In this document: in pieces, positions 39,229-50,027 of the stretch
Numbering within the stretch: the first letter of the stretch is position 1
How the letters are laid out: every line of letters begins with the position of its first letter
Assembly (NCBI RefSeq): GCF_011043545.1
Contig: NZ_JAAKGP010000017.1
Coordinates: 1-59,360 of the forward strand
DNA from: Rhodobacter sp. SGA-6-6
GTDB taxonomy: Bacteria; Pseudomonadota; Alphaproteobacteria; Rhodobacterales; Rhodobacteraceae
Reading direction: 5' to 3'
Length of the DNA: 59,360 nucleotides
Made by a program: the position numbers and the translations under genes
Notes under the pieces: model-generated
What the model was told of the DNA's origin: nothing
Databases searched by the model: none
The model's input: the letters and a program-made list of their open reading frames with translations, nothing else

Positions 39229-40401
39229 ATGCGCGCCTTGCCCCCCATGATCCTTGTCGTCCTGCTCTGGTGCGCCGGCCTTGGCGCCGCGGCGCAATTC
39301 GGCAAGATCTCGGTGATCTACGAGGATCTGCGCGCGCTTTACGGCGGGCAGGGCGAGATGGCGCTCGGCCTCGTCGTCTCGGTCGTCGGCATCGTCGGGC
39401 TGGTCTTCGGCACCACCGCCGGGCTGATCGTCGCCCGCATCGGCCCGAAACGCGCCATCGTTTCCGCCATGGCGCTCGGCGCGCTGGTCTCGGCGGTGGA
39501 GGCCATGCTGCCCGGCTGGCCGCTGATGATCCTGGCCCGGGTGGCGGAGGGGGTGTCGCACCTGACCATCGTCGTGGTCGGCCCGGTGATGATCGCCGGC
39601 CTCGCGCCCGAGCCGAAGCGGCCCTTCGCCATGACGCTGTGGTCCTCGTTCTTCGGCGTCACCTATGCGGTGCTGGCGCTGGTCGCCCCGCCGGTGCTGG
39701 CCTGGGGCGGAATCCCCGGCCTGTTCCTGGGCCATGCCGTCTGGATGGCGGTTCTGGCCGCGGTGCTGGCGCTGGTGCTGCCCGCGGATGATGCGGCCAT
39801 ACCCCGGCGTATCCACAATATCCTGTCCGAACACCTGCGCATCTATGCCTCGCCGCGGCTGGCCGCCCCCGCCATGGGCTTCTGCTTCTACACCTTCCTC
39901 TACGTCGCCTGCCTGACCCTGCTGCCGCCGGAGACGCCCCTGGCGCAGCGGGCGCTGATGGCGACCGGGATGCCGCTGATCTCCATCGCGGTCTCGCTGA
40001 CCCTCGGCGTCCGCCTGCTCGGCCGGATGTCGGCGGTGCGGCTGGTGCAATGGGGCTATGCCGCCGCCATCCCCGGCTTCCTGCTGCTCTGGCTGGGATG
40101 GGGGCAGGGAATGGCGATGCTGGCCGGCGGGCTCTGGCTCTCCGCCGCGCTCGGCATCGTGCAGGGCGCCAGCTTCGCCTCGATCCCCGAGCTGAACGCC
40201 GCCGCCGAGGACCGCGCCGCGGCGGCCGGGGCCATCGCCCAGCTGGGCAACCTCGGCACCACCACCGGCACGCCGGTGCTGGCCGCGGTGCTGGCGGGGG
40301 CCGGGCCGGGGGTGATGGCGGTTCTCGCCGCGCTGTTCTGCGGGCTCGGCATCGCCGTCCACCGCCTGCAGGCGCGCCGCCGTCAGATCCTTTCGACCTG
40401 A
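39229..40401 (+). CDS. MFS transporter (CynX/NimT-like)
   Basis: The 390-residue protein has about 12 membrane helices. The MFS loop is visible as GTTAGLIVARIGPKRAIVSAMALGALVSAVEA (in parts), with LARVAEGVSHLTIVVVGPVMIAGLAPEPKRPFAMTLWSSF (in parts) in helices 4-5. No substrate can be assigned. It ends 19 bases inside the end of the convergent rhodanese gene. Only 54 bases separate it from lpdA. Confidence 0.86.
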   Translation: MRALPPMILVVLLWCAGLGAAAQFGKISVIYEDLRALYGGQGEMALGLVVSVVGIVGLVFGTTAGLIVARIGPKRAIVSAMALGALVSAVEAMLPGWPLMILARVAEGVSHLTIVVVGPVMIAGLAPEPKRPFAMTLWSSFFGVTYAVLALVAPPVLAWGGIPGLFLGHAVWMAVLAAVLALVLPADDAAIPRRIHNILSEHLRIYASPRLAAPAMGFCFYTFLYVACLTLLPPETPLAQRALMATGMPLISIAVSLTLGVRLLGRMSAVRLVQWGYAAAIPGFLLLWLGWGQGMAMLAGGLWLSAALGIVQGASFASIPELNAAAEDRAAAAGAIAQLGNLGTTTGTPVLAAVLAGAGPGVMAVLAALFCGLGIAVHRLQARRRQILST

Positions 40402-40739
40402 CCGCCGGCGGCCTGCCAGTCGCGCAGCCCGCCGATGTTCCAGACCGTCTCGTAGCCCATCCGCCGCAGCACCTGTGCCGCCATGCCCGACCGCCCGCCC
40501 GAGGCGCAATAGACCGCGACCGGCCGCCCCGGCGCCAGCAGCGCATCCGGCGCCAGCGGGTCGGCCTTCACCGGCAGGACCGCCAGCGGAATCGCCAGCG
40601 CGCCGCTGGCCTTGCCGGTGGCGCGGATTTCCCCGGCCTCGCGCACGTCGACCAGCGCGATCCGGCCCGCGGCGACGCCGGCCACGATCTCGGCCAGCGG
40701 CGGGGTCTGGCCCTGCGCCCTGCGAAGGAAGTTGAACAT
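40383..40739 (-). CDS. Single-domain rhodanese (sulfurtransferase)
   Basis: The 118-residue protein has one rhodanese domain. [17 protein letters not shown] is the CH2A-like part and [18 protein letters not shown] carries the active-site cysteine in C-A-S-G-G-R. It can carry persulphide sulphur in the cytoplasm. The start at 40739 follows GGAGGTCTCG. An inverted repeat ATATTC-TG-GAATAT lies about 35 bases upstream. It diverges from uvrA and its end overlaps the end of the MFS gene by 19 bases. Confidence 0.92.
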   Translation of the reverse strand: MFNFLRRAQGQTPPLAEIVAGVAAGRIALVDVREAGEIRATGKASGALAIPLAVLPVKADPLAPDALLAPGRPVAVYCASGGRSGMAAQVLRRMGYETVWNIGGLRDWQAAGGQVERI

Positions 40740-40773
40740 CGAGACCTCCGTTGCTGTCGGGCGATTCATATCT

Positions 40774-40787
40774 ATATTCTGGAATAT
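40774..40787. promoter_or_regulatory. Inverted repeat in the rhodanese promoter
   Basis: ATATTC-TG-GAATAT is a perfect dyad in the AT-rich promoter zone of the rhodanese gene. AT-rich ATTC/GAAT dyads are used by ArsR-family persulphide sensors (BigR/SqrR), which often control rhodaneses. No such regulator gene is in the window, so the link is a guess. Confidence 0.4.
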
Positions 40788-40802
40788 GTAAAGCACTTGC
40801 GT

Positions 40803-40817
40803 GTTCCCGCTGTGTTC
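40803..40817 (+). promoter_or_regulatory. LexA (SOS) box of uvrA
   Basis: GTTC-CCGCTGT-GTTC fits the alphaproteobacterial SOS box GTTC-N7-GTTC exactly. It lies between a -35-like TTGCGT (40797) and a -10-like AATATC (40820), with 17 bases between these, and 65 bases before the uvrA start. It marks uvrA as LexA-controlled. Confidence 0.85.
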
Positions 40818-40882
40818 TCAATATCCGGTTGGATACGGCAGCGAATTGCCCTATCTGTAGGGCGTATGTCGCGGGGCGGACC

Positions 40883-43735
40883 ATGGCGGAACAGAAGTTC
40901 ATCGAAGTGCGCGGCGCGCGCGAACACAATCTGAAGAATGTCGACCTGGACATCCCGCGCGACCGGCTGGTGGTGATCACCGGGCTTTCCGGCAGCGGCA
41001 AGTCCAGCCTCGCCTTCGACACCATCTATGCCGAGGGGCAGCGCCGCTATGTGGAATCGCTGTCGGCCTATGCCCGGCAGTTCCTCGACATGATGGGCAA
41101 GCCGGACGTGGACCATATCTCCGGCCTGTCGCCGGCGATCTCCATCGAGCAGAAGACCACCTCGAAGAACCCGCGCTCGACCGTCGGCACGGTGACCGAG
41201 ATCTACGACTACCTGCGGCTGCTTTTCGCCCGCACCGGCACGCCCTATTCGCCGGCGACCGGGCTACCGATCACCGCGATGCAGGTGCAGGACATGGTGG
41301 ATGCGGTGATGGCGATGCCGGAAGGCACCCGCGCCTATCTGCTGGCTCCCATCGTCCGCGACCGCAAGGGCGAATACAAGAAGGAATTTCTTGAGCTCAG
41401 GAAGCAGGGCTTCCAGCGGGTGAAGGTCAACGGCACCTTCTATGAGCTGGAAGAGCCGCCGACCCTCGACAAAAAATTCCGCCACAACATCGACGTGGTG
41501 GTGGACCGGATCGTGGTGCGCGACGGCATCCAGACCCGGCTGGCCGACAGCTTCCGCACCGCGCTGAACCTGGCCGACGGCATCGCGGTGATCGAGACCG
41601 CCGACGAAGGGGCGGAGCGCACCACCTATTCCGAGAAATTCGCCTGCCCGGTCAGCGGCTTCACCATCGCCGAGATCGAGCCGCGGCTCTTTTCCTTCAA
41701 CGCCCCCTTCGGCGCCTGCCCGGAGTGCGACGGGCTGGGGGTGGAGCTCTTCTTCGACGAGCGGCTGATCGTCCCCGACCAGGGCCTGTCGATCGCGCAG
41801 GGCGCGCTGGCCCCCTGGGCCAAGTCGAAATCGCCCTACCTGACCCAGACGATGGACGCGCTGGCGCGGCACTACGGCTTCGACAAGAAGACCAAATGGC
41901 GCGACCTGCCGGAAAGCGTGCACGAGCTTTTCCTTTACGGATCGAAGGGCCAGGAGATCGACTTCGCCTATGACGAGGGCGGCCGCAGCTACAAGGTCCG
42001 CCGCGTCTTCGAGGGCATCATCCCCAACATGGAGCGCCGCTACCGCGAGACCGACAGCGCCTGGAGCCGCGAGGACATGGAGCGCTTCCAGGGCCACCGC
42101 GACTGCCACGCCTGCGGCGGCTATCGCCTGCGGCCCGAAGCGCTGGCGGTGAAGATCGGCGGGCTGCACATCGGCCAGGTGGTGCGGATGTCGATCCGCG
42201 AGGCGCATGACTGGGTGGGAACCGTCCCCGCCGCGCTGACCGGCCAGCAGAACGAGATCGCCCGCGCGATCCTGAAGGAAATCCGCGAAAGGCTTGGATT
42301 CCTTGTCAATGTCGGCCTCGACTACCTGACGATGAGCCGCAATGCCGGCACGCTTTCCGGTGGCGAGAGCCAGCGCATCCGGCTGGCGTCGCAGATCGGC
42401 TCCGGCCTGACCGGGGTGCTTTACGTGCTGGACGAGCCCTCCATCGGCCTGCACCAGCGCGACAACGACCGGCTCCTGACCACGCTGAAGAACCTGCGCG
42501 ACCAGGGCAACACCGTGCTGGTGGTGGAGCATGACGAGGATGCGATCCGCGAGGCGGATTATGTCTTCGACATCGGCCCGGGCGCCGGGGTGCATGGCGG
42601 CCAGATCATCTCCCGCGGCACCCCGGGCGAGATCGCCGCCGATCCGGCCAGCCTGACCGGGCAATACCTGTCCGGCCGGCGCGAGATTCCGGTGCCGAAG
42701 GTCCGGCGCAGCGGCAGCGGAAAAAAGCTCACGGTAGTGGGGGCTTCGGGGAACAACCTCAAGCAGGTGACGGCGGAGTTCCCGCTGGGAAAATTCGTCT
42801 GCGTCACCGGGGTGTCGGGCGGCGGCAAGTCGACGCTGACCATCGAGACGCTCTACAAGACCGCCGCCATGCGGCTGAACGGCGCCCATGAGACGCCGGC
42901 GCCCTGCGAGACCATCAAGGGCTTCGAGCATCTGGACAAGGTGATCGACATCGACCAGCGCCCCATCGGCCGGACTCCGCGTTCGAACCCGGCCACTTAC
43001 ACCGGGGCCTTCACGCCGATCCGCGACTGGTTCGCCGGCCTGCCGGAAAGCAAGGCGCGCGGCTACGGGCCGGGGCGGTTCTCCTTCAACGTCAAGGGCG
43101 GGCGCTGCGAGGCCTGCCAGGGCGATGGCGTCATCAAGATCGAGATGCACTTCCTGCCCGACGTCTATGTCACCTGCGAGACCTGCAAGGGCCATCGCTA
43201 CAACCGCGAGACGCTGGAAATCAGGTTCAAGAACAAGAGCATCGCCGATGTTCTTGACATGACCTGCGAGGATGCGCGCGACTTCTTCTCCGCCGTGCCC
43301 GGCATCCGCGAGAAGATGGATGCGCTCTGCGAGGTGGGCCTGGGCTACATCAAGGTCGGCCAGCAGGCGACCACGCTGTCGGGCGGCGAGGCGCAGAGGG
43401 TGAAGCTGTCGAAGGAACTGTCGCGCCGGGCGACGGGCCGCACGCTTTACATCCTGGACGAGCCGACCACCGGCCTGCATTTCGAGGACGTGAGGAAACT
43501 TCTGGAAGTGCTTCATTCCCTTGTCGATCAGGGGAATACCGTGGTGGTGATCGAGCACAATCTGGACGTGATCAAGACCGCGGACTGGATCATCGACATC
43601 GGGCCGGAGGGCGGCGACGGCGGCGGGCGGATCGTGGCGGCGGGCACGCCGGAAGAGATTGCCCGGGTCGAGGCCAGCCATACCGGGCGCTATCTGGGGC
43701 CGATGCTGAAGGCGAAGAAGGTGGCGGCGGAATAG
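40883..43735 (+). CDS. uvrA: Excinuclease ABC subunit A
   Basis: The 950-residue protein starts at ATG 40883 ([17 protein letters not shown]). It carries two ABC ATPase units with Walker [13 protein letters not shown] and [12 protein letters not shown] and signatures [14 protein letters not shown] and [15 protein letters not shown]. The C-terminal zinc finger is intact (CEACQGDG ... CETCKGHR). In the N-terminal zinc module the first pair reads CPVS instead of CPxC while the second is CPEC, so one ligand is lost. It detects bulky DNA lesions with UvrB. A LexA box lies in its promoter. Confidence 0.98.
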   Translation: MAEQKFIEVRGAREHNLKNVDLDIPRDRLVVITGLSGSGKSSLAFDTIYAEGQRRYVESLSAYARQFLDMMGKPDVDHISGLSPAISIEQKTTSKNPRSTVGTVTEIYDYLRLLFARTGTPYSPATGLPITAMQVQDMVDAVMAMPEGTRAYLLAPIVRDRKGEYKKEFLELRKQGFQRVKVNGTFYELEEPPTLDKKFRHNIDVVVDRIVVRDGIQTRLADSFRTALNLADGIAVIETADEGAERTTYSEKFACPVSGFTIAEIEPRLFSFNAPFGACPECDGLGVELFFDERLIVPDQGLSIAQGALAPWAKSKSPYLTQTMDALARHYGFDKKTKWRDLPESVHELFLYGSKGQEIDFAYDEGGRSYKVRRVFEGIIPNMERRYRETDSAWSREDMERFQGHRDCHACGGYRLRPEALAVKIGGLHIGQVVRMSIREAHDWVGTVPAALTGQQNEIARAILKEIRERLGFLVNVGLDYLTMSRNAGTLSGGESQRIRLASQIGSGLTGVLYVLDEPSIGLHQRDNDRLLTTLKNLRDQGNTVLVVEHDEDAIREADYVFDIGPGAGVHGGQIISRGTPGEIAADPASLTGQYLSGRREIPVPKVRRSGSGKKLTVVGASGNNLKQVTAEFPLGKFVCVTGVSGGGKSTLTIETLYKTAAMRLNGAHETPAPCETIKGFEHLDKVIDIDQRPIGRTPRSNPATYTGAFTPIRDWFAGLPESKARGYGPGRFSFNVKGGRCEACQGDGVIKIEMHFLPDVYVTCETCKGHRYNRETLEIRFKNKSIADVLDMTCEDARDFFSAVPGIREKMDALCEVGLGYIKVGQQATTLSGGEAQRVKLSKELSRRATGRTLYILDEPTTGLHFEDVRKLLEVLHSLVDQGNTVVVIEHNLDVIKTADWIIDIGPEGGDGGGRIVAAGTPEEIARVEASHTGRYLGPMLKAKKVAAE

Positions 43736-43737
43736 GC

Positions 43738-43805
43738 GGCTCTTCGGCGCCTTCGGCCCTCATCGCGGGATGCCGCGACGACAAGCCGAAGGCGCCGGAG
43801 GAGCC
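43738..43805. terminator. Bidirectional long stem-loop between uvrA and typA
   Basis: The perfect 12-pair stem GGCGCCTTCGGC (43746-43757) / GCCGAAGGCGCC (43785-43796) is extended outward by GGCTC / GAGCC. It encloses a small hairpin TCGCGG-GATG-CCGCGA. The two genes converge on it, and it fills the whole gap between their stops. No T-tract is present, so factor-assisted termination or 3'-end protection is likely. Confidence 0.7.
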
Positions 43806-45623
<1,818 letters not shown>

Positions 45624-45701
45624 GGGTGTCCGGTTCGGAAAAGGGATGGCGCGCCTTACAGGGTTTTCCGGGCCGTGGCCAGAGGGGCTTGGCGGCGGGC
45701 G

Positions 45702-46304
45702 TCAGGCGGCGATGTAGCGGTCGCGGCGGTGGTTGACGGCGATGACCAGGTTCACCACCACCGCGCCGAGGAAGCTGACCGCCACGGTCTTCGCCGGCAC
45801 CAGCAGGAAGGAGGCCGCGAACAGCACCGCGTCGAAGGCCAGCTGCACCCAGCCCGCCCGCCAGCCGAGCCGGTCCTGCAGCAGCAGCGCGACGATGCCG
45901 ATGCCGCCGAGGCTGGCGCCGTGGCGGAACAGCGCCAGGAGGGCGGAGCCGGAGAGGAAGCCGAAGAGGACGGCGCCCACCCAGGGGTTCAGCGTGGCGA
46001 AGGAGACCTGTCCGGGCAGCCAGATGGACAGCAGCGACAACAGCGCCACGGCGAGGAAGGTCTTGACGGTGAAGCGCGCGCCCATCCGCAGCCAGCCGAG
46101 GATGTAGAAGGGCAGGTTGACCGCGAAGAACACCGGGCCGAAGCCCCATCCGGTGGCGTATGCGATCAGCACCGCAAGACCCGCGGTCTGGCCGGTGACC
46201 AGGCCGAGATGGGTCAGGATGGTGATGCCGAAGGCGGCCATGGTGGCGCCGTAGACCAGCCCCTGGGCATCCTCGGTCAGGCTGTGGCGGTCGGGCTCGG
46301 TCAT
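45702..46304 (-). CDS. YitT-family membrane protein
   Basis: The 200-residue protein has five or six membrane helices and the YitT (DUF161) mark GQTAGLAVLIAYATGWGFGPVFFAVN in parts, near 40-65. HGASLGGIGIVALLLQDRLGWRAGW (in parts) is the family's second conserved block. The C-terminal DUF2179 domain of longer members is absent. Function is unknown. It lies 78 bases after the typA start, on the same strand, upstream of typA. ATG 46304 is the first start before the first helix. Confidence 0.85.
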   Translation of the reverse strand: MTEPDRHSLTEDAQGLVYGATMAAFGITILTHLGLVTGQTAGLAVLIAYATGWGFGPVFFAVNLPFYILGWLRMGARFTVKTFLAVALLSLLSIWLPGQVSFATLNPWVGAVLFGFLSGSALLALFRHGASLGGIGIVALLLQDRLGWRAGWVQLAFDAVLFAASFLLVPAKTVAVSFLGAVVVNLVIAVNHRRDRYIAA

Positions 46305-46377
46305 GGCCCGGCGATTATCGCGCGGGACGAGCGGGCGGAAGGGGCAGGGGCTGCGACATAGCGGCCCGGAAAGGGAA

Positions 46378-46403
46378 GGGGCCGGAGGTTTCCCCCCGGC
46401 CCC
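46378..46403 (-). terminator. Terminator after icd
   Basis: GGGGCCGG / CCGGCCCC form the stem, with loop AGGTTTCCCC in plus-strand terms. On the minus strand it is followed by TTCCCTTTCC, 24 bases after the icd stop. Confidence 0.65.
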
Positions 46404-46426
46404 CTTTTCCATACGGCGGCGCAGGG

Positions 46427-47641
46427 TCAGCCCGCCAGCGCCTTGTTCAGGTATTCGTCGACCTTTTCCAGATAGCCCATGGTGGTCAGCCATTTCTGGT
46501 CTGGCCCGACCAGCAGCGCCAGGTCCTTGGTCATGTAGCCGTCCTCCACCGTCTGGACGCAGACCCGCTCCAGCGTGGTGGCGAAGTTCAGCAGCGCCTC
46601 GTTGCCGTCCAGCTTGGCGCGGTGCTTCAGCCCGCCGGTCCAGGCGTAGATCGAGGCGATGGAGTTGGTCGAGGTCTCCTTGCCCTTCTGGTGCTCGCGG
46701 TAGTGGCGGGTGACGGTGCCGTGGGCAGCCTCGGCCTCCACCACCTTGCCGTCGGGCGTCATCAGCACCGAGGTCATCAGGCCGAGCGAACCGAAACCCT
46801 GCGCCACGGTGTCGGACTGCACGTCGCCGTCGTAGTTCTTGCAGGCCCAGATGTAGCCGCCCGACCATTTCAGCGCCGAGGCCACCATGTCGTCGATCAG
46901 CCGGTGTTCGTAATGGATGCCGGCCTTCTTGAACTGATCGGCGAATTCCTCGTCGTAGACCTGCTGGAACAGGTCCTTGAAGCGGCCGTCATAGGCCTTG
47001 AGGATGGTGTTCTTGGTCGACAGATACACCGGCCAGCCCTTGACCAGCCCGTAGTTGAACGAGGACCGGGCGAAGTCGATGATCGACTGGTCGAGGTTAT
47101 ACATCCCCATCGCCACGCCCGAGGCCGGGGCGTCGAACACGTCCTTCTCGATCACCGTGCCGTCCTCGCCGACGAATTTCATCGTCAGCTTGCCCTTGCC
47201 GGGGAAGCGGAAGTCGGTGGCGCGATACTGGTCGCCGAAGGCGTGGCGGCCGACGACGATGGGCTGGGTCCAGCCCGGCACCAGCCGGGGCACGTTGCGG
47301 CAGATGATCGGCTCGCGGAAGATCACCCCGCCGAGGATGTTGCGGATGGTGCCGTTGGGCGACTTCCACATCTGTTTCAGGCCGAACTCCTCCACCCGGG
47401 CTTCGTCCGGGGTGATGGTGGCGCATTTCACCGCGACGCCGACTTCTTTCGTCTTCTCGGCCGAGTCGATGGTGATCCGGTCGTTGGTGGCGTCGCGGGA
47501 TTCGATGCCGAGATCGTAGTAGAGCAGGTCCACATCGAGATAGGGCAGGATCAGCTTCTTCTTGATGAAGTCCCAGATGATCCGGGTCATCTCGTCGCCG
47601 TCCATCTCGACGATGGGGTTGGCCACCTTGATCTTGGTCAT
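46427..47641 (-). CDS. icd: Isocitrate dehydrogenase, NADP-dependent
   Basis: The 404-residue protein is the homodimeric (eukaryote-like) NADP isocitrate dehydrogenase typical of alphaproteobacteria. It starts [20 protein letters not shown], with the metal/substrate segment [20 protein letters not shown] near 95, KYDDMVA-type [30 protein letters not shown] (in parts) and the cofactor loop [17 protein letters not shown]. It converts isocitrate to 2-oxoglutarate in the citric acid cycle. An imperfect dyad (GGTATGCGAAGGTATACC, 47710-47727) lies in its promoter zone. Confidence 0.97.
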   Translation of the reverse strand: MTKIKVANPIVEMDGDEMTRIIWDFIKKKLILPYLDVDLLYYDLGIESRDATNDRITIDSAEKTKEVGVAVKCATITPDEARVEEFGLKQMWKSPNGTIRNILGGVIFREPIICRNVPRLVPGWTQPIVVGRHAFGDQYRATDFRFPGKGKLTMKFVGEDGTVIEKDVFDAPASGVAMGMYNLDQSIIDFARSSFNYGLVKGWPVYLSTKNTILKAYDGRFKDLFQQVYDEEFADQFKKAGIHYEHRLIDDMVASALKWSGGYIWACKNYDGDVQSDTVAQGFGSLGLMTSVLMTPDGKVVEAEAAHGTVTRHYREHQKGKETSTNSIASIYAWTGGLKHRAKLDGNEALLNFATTLERVCVQTVEDGYMTKDLALLVGPDQKWLTTMGYLEKVDEYLNKALAG

Positions 47642-47746
47642 GGGTCCGCCTTTCGGGTTCGGGATTCGCTGAGGGGGGTTCTAGCGGAAAGGTCGGCGCC
47701 GGGGAAGATGGTATGCGAAGGTATACCGAATTTGCCGCAGTGCTCC

Positions 47747-47775
47747 TCGTCGGCTTCGCCGCTCGTCGCCGACGA
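47747..47775. other. Stem-loop between the HD-domain gene and icd
   Basis: TCGTCGGC (47747-47754) pairs with GCCGACGA (47768-47775). It lies after the HD-domain gene stop and before icd on the minus strand. It resembles the stem-loops after prfB and uvrA in composition. It probably ends or protects the HD-gene transcript. Confidence 0.5.
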
Positions 47776-47799
47776 AAAGCCGGAGACGCTTGAGGGGGA

Positions 47800-48390
47800 T
47801 CAGCCGAACCAGGGCCGGGCCTTTTCCTTCACCCAGTCCCACAGCGCCGGGGCGCCGCGGGCGATCTTGGTGCCGACGCGCGACTCGAGCTGGTCGAAGG
47901 TCACGTCATAGGTCGCCCAGGTGCCGCCGCCGGAAGCGAGGTTGGCCATCACCGGCTGCACCCGGTCGAGGCTCTTGGCGAAGCGGGCGTCGGGGGTCTC
48001 GGCCGCCTCGAACTCGTCCCAGAGGGCGCGGAAGCCGTCGCGCAGGTCGGGCGGCAGCAGGCCGAAGATGCGGTCGGCGGCGCGTTGCTCGGCGGCCACC
48101 GTCTCGGCGCTGGCATGGGCATGGCCGTTGGCCGAATGGATCGGCACGTCGCCGACGTCGATCTCGACCAGATCGTGCAGGAGCAGCATCCGGATCACCC
48201 GGTCGATCGAAACATCCGGGGGCGCATGGTCGGCCAGCACCAGGGCATAAAGCGCCAGATGCCAGGAATGCTCGCCCGAATTCTCGCGCCGCGACCCGTC
48301 GCAGAGCGTGGTGGCGCGGAGGACGGATTTCAGCCGGTCGGCCTCGTTCAGGAAGGCGAACTGGGCGTCGAGTCGGGCGCTTGCGCTCAT
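47800..48390 (-). CDS. HD-domain hydrolase (YfbR/HDDC2-like)
   Basis: The 196-residue protein has HD-domain metal ligands in order: ENSGEHSWHLALYALVLAD (His, near 41), MLLLHDLVEIDVGDVP (His-Asp, near 72) and a later Asp in FAKSLDRVQPV. Relatives are 5'-deoxynucleotidases acting on nucleoside monophosphates. Substrate here is unproven. It ends a minus-strand cluster with a small protein and an alpha/beta hydrolase gene upstream. Confidence 0.9.
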   Translation of the reverse strand: MSASARLDAQFAFLNEADRLKSVLRATTLCDGSRRENSGEHSWHLALYALVLADHAPPDVSIDRVIRMLLLHDLVEIDVGDVPIHSANGHAHASAETVAAEQRAADRIFGLLPPDLRDGFRALWDEFEAAETPDARFAKSLDRVQPVMANLASGGGTWATYDVTFDQLESRVGTKIARGAPALWDWVKEKARPWFG

Positions 48391-48391
48391 C

Positions 48392-48655
48392 TCAATGGCC
48401 GGCGCTCAGGTCCCGCGGGGCATCCGGGGCCTTGGCGCCCTCGCGTTTGGCCTTCAGCGCCTTCACCAGGAAGTCGCGCCCGCGGCGTTCGGCCAGACGG
48501 ATGCGGATGGAGGTCATGTAGGCCTCCTGCAGGGTGGGCGAGGCGGCCAGCAGCACCCGGCCGACCTGTTCGTAGAAAGTGTCGTCGCCAAGCTCCTGCT
48601 GGCTGTCCAGCACATCCTTCGCCAGCTGGTCGGCGAGGTCCTGGATGAAGGACAT
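48392..48655 (-). CDS. Small conserved protein of unknown function
   Basis: The 87-residue product starts at ATG 48655, overlapping the hydrolase stop as TGATG. It is mostly helical and charged (MSFIQDLADQLAKDVLDSQ, VLLAASPTLQEAYMTSIRIR). It has no signal peptide and no domain I recognise. It ends one base before the HD-domain gene's start. Coupled placement suggests that hydrolase, small protein and HD hydrolase are expressed together. Confidence 0.72.
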   Translation of the reverse strand: MSFIQDLADQLAKDVLDSQQELGDDTFYEQVGRVLLAASPTLQEAYMTSIRIRLAERRGRDFLVKALKAKREGAKAPDAPRDLSAGH

Positions 48656-49314
48656 CAGCGGGTCCCTTCGCCCATGCGCCGGCGCACGTAGTCGCTGACG
48701 GTCTGGATCATCGGCTGCATATGGGCCTCTTCGTCCTTGAAGAAGTGGTCCGCGCCCTCGATCTCGGTATGGGTGATGGTGATGCCCTTCTGCTCGTGCA
48801 GCTTCGACACCAGCGTGCGGGTGTCCTTCGGCGGCGCCACCTTGTCCGCCGTGCCGTTGATGATCAGGCCGGAGGAGGGGCAGGGGGCGAGGAAGCTGAA
48901 ATCGTAGATGTTGGCCGGAGGCGCGACGGAGACGAAGCCGGTGATCTCGGGCCGCCGCATCAGGAGCTGCATCCCGATCCAGGCGCCGAAGGAGAAGCCG
49001 GCGACCCAGCAATGCTTGGCGTTCTGGTTCATGCTTTGCAGGTAGTCCAGCGCCGAGGCCGCGTCCGACAATTCGCCGATCCCCTGGTCATATTCGCCCT
49101 GCGACCTTCCGACGCCGCGGAAGTTGAAGCGCAGCACGGTAAAGCCAAGGTTGTAGAAGGCGTAGTGCAGGTTGTAGACGACCTTGTTGTTCATCGTGCC
49201 GCCATAGGCGGGATGCGGATGCAGCACGATGGCGATGGGGGCGTCGCGGTCCTTCTGCGGGTGGTAGCGGCCTTCGAGACGGCCGTCGGGGCCGGCAAAG
49301 ATGACTTCGGGCAT
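48655..49314 (-). CDS. Alpha/beta hydrolase (dienelactone-hydrolase-like)
   Basis: The 219-residue protein has an alpha/beta hydrolase fold. The oxyanion segment is LHPHPAYGGTMNN (about 31-43), the nucleophile elbow GFSFGAWIG has Ser near 108, and the acid/His pair is likely in NGTADKV and EGADHFFKDEE. FNFRGVGRSQGEYDQGIGE is the conserved block between. No signal peptide is seen. Activity and substrate are unknown. The 5' side has a perfect 12-base tandem repeat (49321-49344). Confidence 0.88.
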   Translation of the reverse strand: MPEVIFAGPDGRLEGRYHPQKDRDAPIAIVLHPHPAYGGTMNNKVVYNLHYAFYNLGFTVLRFNFRGVGRSQGEYDQGIGELSDAASALDYLQSMNQNAKHCWVAGFSFGAWIGMQLLMRRPEITGFVSVAPPANIYDFSFLAPCPSSGLIINGTADKVAPPKDTRTLVSKLHEQKGITITHTEIEGADHFFKDEEAHMQPMIQTVSDYVRRRMGEGTR

Positions 49315-49361
49315 GGGCCTCGCCTGTGTGTTCGCCTGTGTGTTCCGGGATCGGGCGTTTC

Positions 49362-49390
49362 TTGACGGTTTCGCCCGGCCAACTTAGAAT
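49362..49390 (+). promoter_or_regulatory. Sigma-70 promoter of the iscR-suf operon
   Basis: TTGACG (49362-49367), 17 bases, TAGAAT (49385-49390) is the best housekeeping promoter in the window. It would give an RNA start near 49397 and a leader of about 100 bases before iscR. An IscR site would be expected to overlap it; I cannot define one with confidence. Confidence 0.7.
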
Positions 49391-49497
49391 GGTTCCAAAG
49401 TCCGCGTGCGGCCTTCGGGATCGGGGTTTGAGGTAATGGCCGGAATGTCCGGCGTCAATCGGTTTGCGCCCATACGGGGGCGGAGGGTGAGGCGGAG

Positions 49498-49959
49498 ATG
49501 AAGCTTTCCACGAAGGGCCGCTATGCAATGGTCGCGCTGGCCGACCTTGCGATGGCGAAGGGCGACGACCTGGTCTCGCTGGCGGCGATCTCGAAGCGGC
49601 AGGACATATCGCTGCCCTATCTGGAGCAGCTGTTCGTCAAGCTGCGCCGGGCCGGGCTGGTCGAGGCGGTGCGCGGCCCGGGCGGCGGCTACAAGCTGGC
49701 GCGCAGCCCGGAGAGCATCCGGGTGTCGGAGGTGATGGAGGCGGTCGAGGAGACGGTCGACGCGATGCATTCCGGGGCAGGGGCCACCGGGGGCGTGTCG
49801 GGGTCGCGGGCGCAGAGCCTGACCAACCGGCTGTGGGAAAGCCTGTCGGCCAATGTCTATGTCTTCCTGCACCAGGTGCGGCTGTCGGATGTGGTGAAGA
49901 ACGACCTGACCCCCTGCCCGGCGGTACCGAGCCTGTTCCGGGTGGTGGACGAGGACTGA
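49498..49959 (+). CDS. iscR: Rrf2-family regulator IscR (single-cysteine type)
   Basis: The 153-residue protein has the Rrf2 winged helix (MKLSTKGRYAMVALADLA, ISLPYLEQLFVKLRRAGLV, RGPGGGYKLAR). In E. coli IscR three cysteines near 92-104 hold a 2Fe-2S cluster. That segment here (AMHSGAGATGGVSGSRAQS) has none, and the only cysteine is near 140 (LTPCPAV). A similar Rhodobacter sphaeroides IscR has been described as an unusual Fe-S-binding repressor of iron-sulphur genes. It heads the suf operon and should control it by cluster status. Confidence 0.92.
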   Translation: MKLSTKGRYAMVALADLAMAKGDDLVSLAAISKRQDISLPYLEQLFVKLRRAGLVEAVRGPGGGYKLARSPESIRVSEVMEAVEETVDAMHSGAGATGGVSGSRAQSLTNRLWESLSANVYVFLHQVRLSDVVKNDLTPCPAVPSLFRVVDED

Positions 49960-49968
49960 AACGCGGCG

Positions 49969-50013
49969 CCTGCGGGCAGCGCCGGGGGTTTTGCACCCCC
50001 GGACCCCCGCAGG
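49969..50013 (+). other. Nested hairpin between iscR and iscS
   Basis: The outer arms CCTGCGGG (49969-49976) / CCCGCAGG (50006-50013) enclose CCGGGGGT-TTTGC-ACCCCCGG (49982-50002). They occupy most of the 68-base gap. The hairpin is followed by ATATTTATGGACAGATGAAA, in which the iscS start lies. I recall similar GGGGGTTTTGCACCCCC...AGGATATTT sequences between genes in other Rhodobacterales. Confidence 0.75.
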
Positions 50014-50027
50014 ATATTTATGGACAG

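Noticed and set aside
49321-49344. Possible LexA box GTTC...GTTC before the alpha/beta hydrolase
   Set aside because: The spacing is eight, not seven, bases. It is a by-product of a 12-base tandem repeat (CGCCTGTGTGTT twice).
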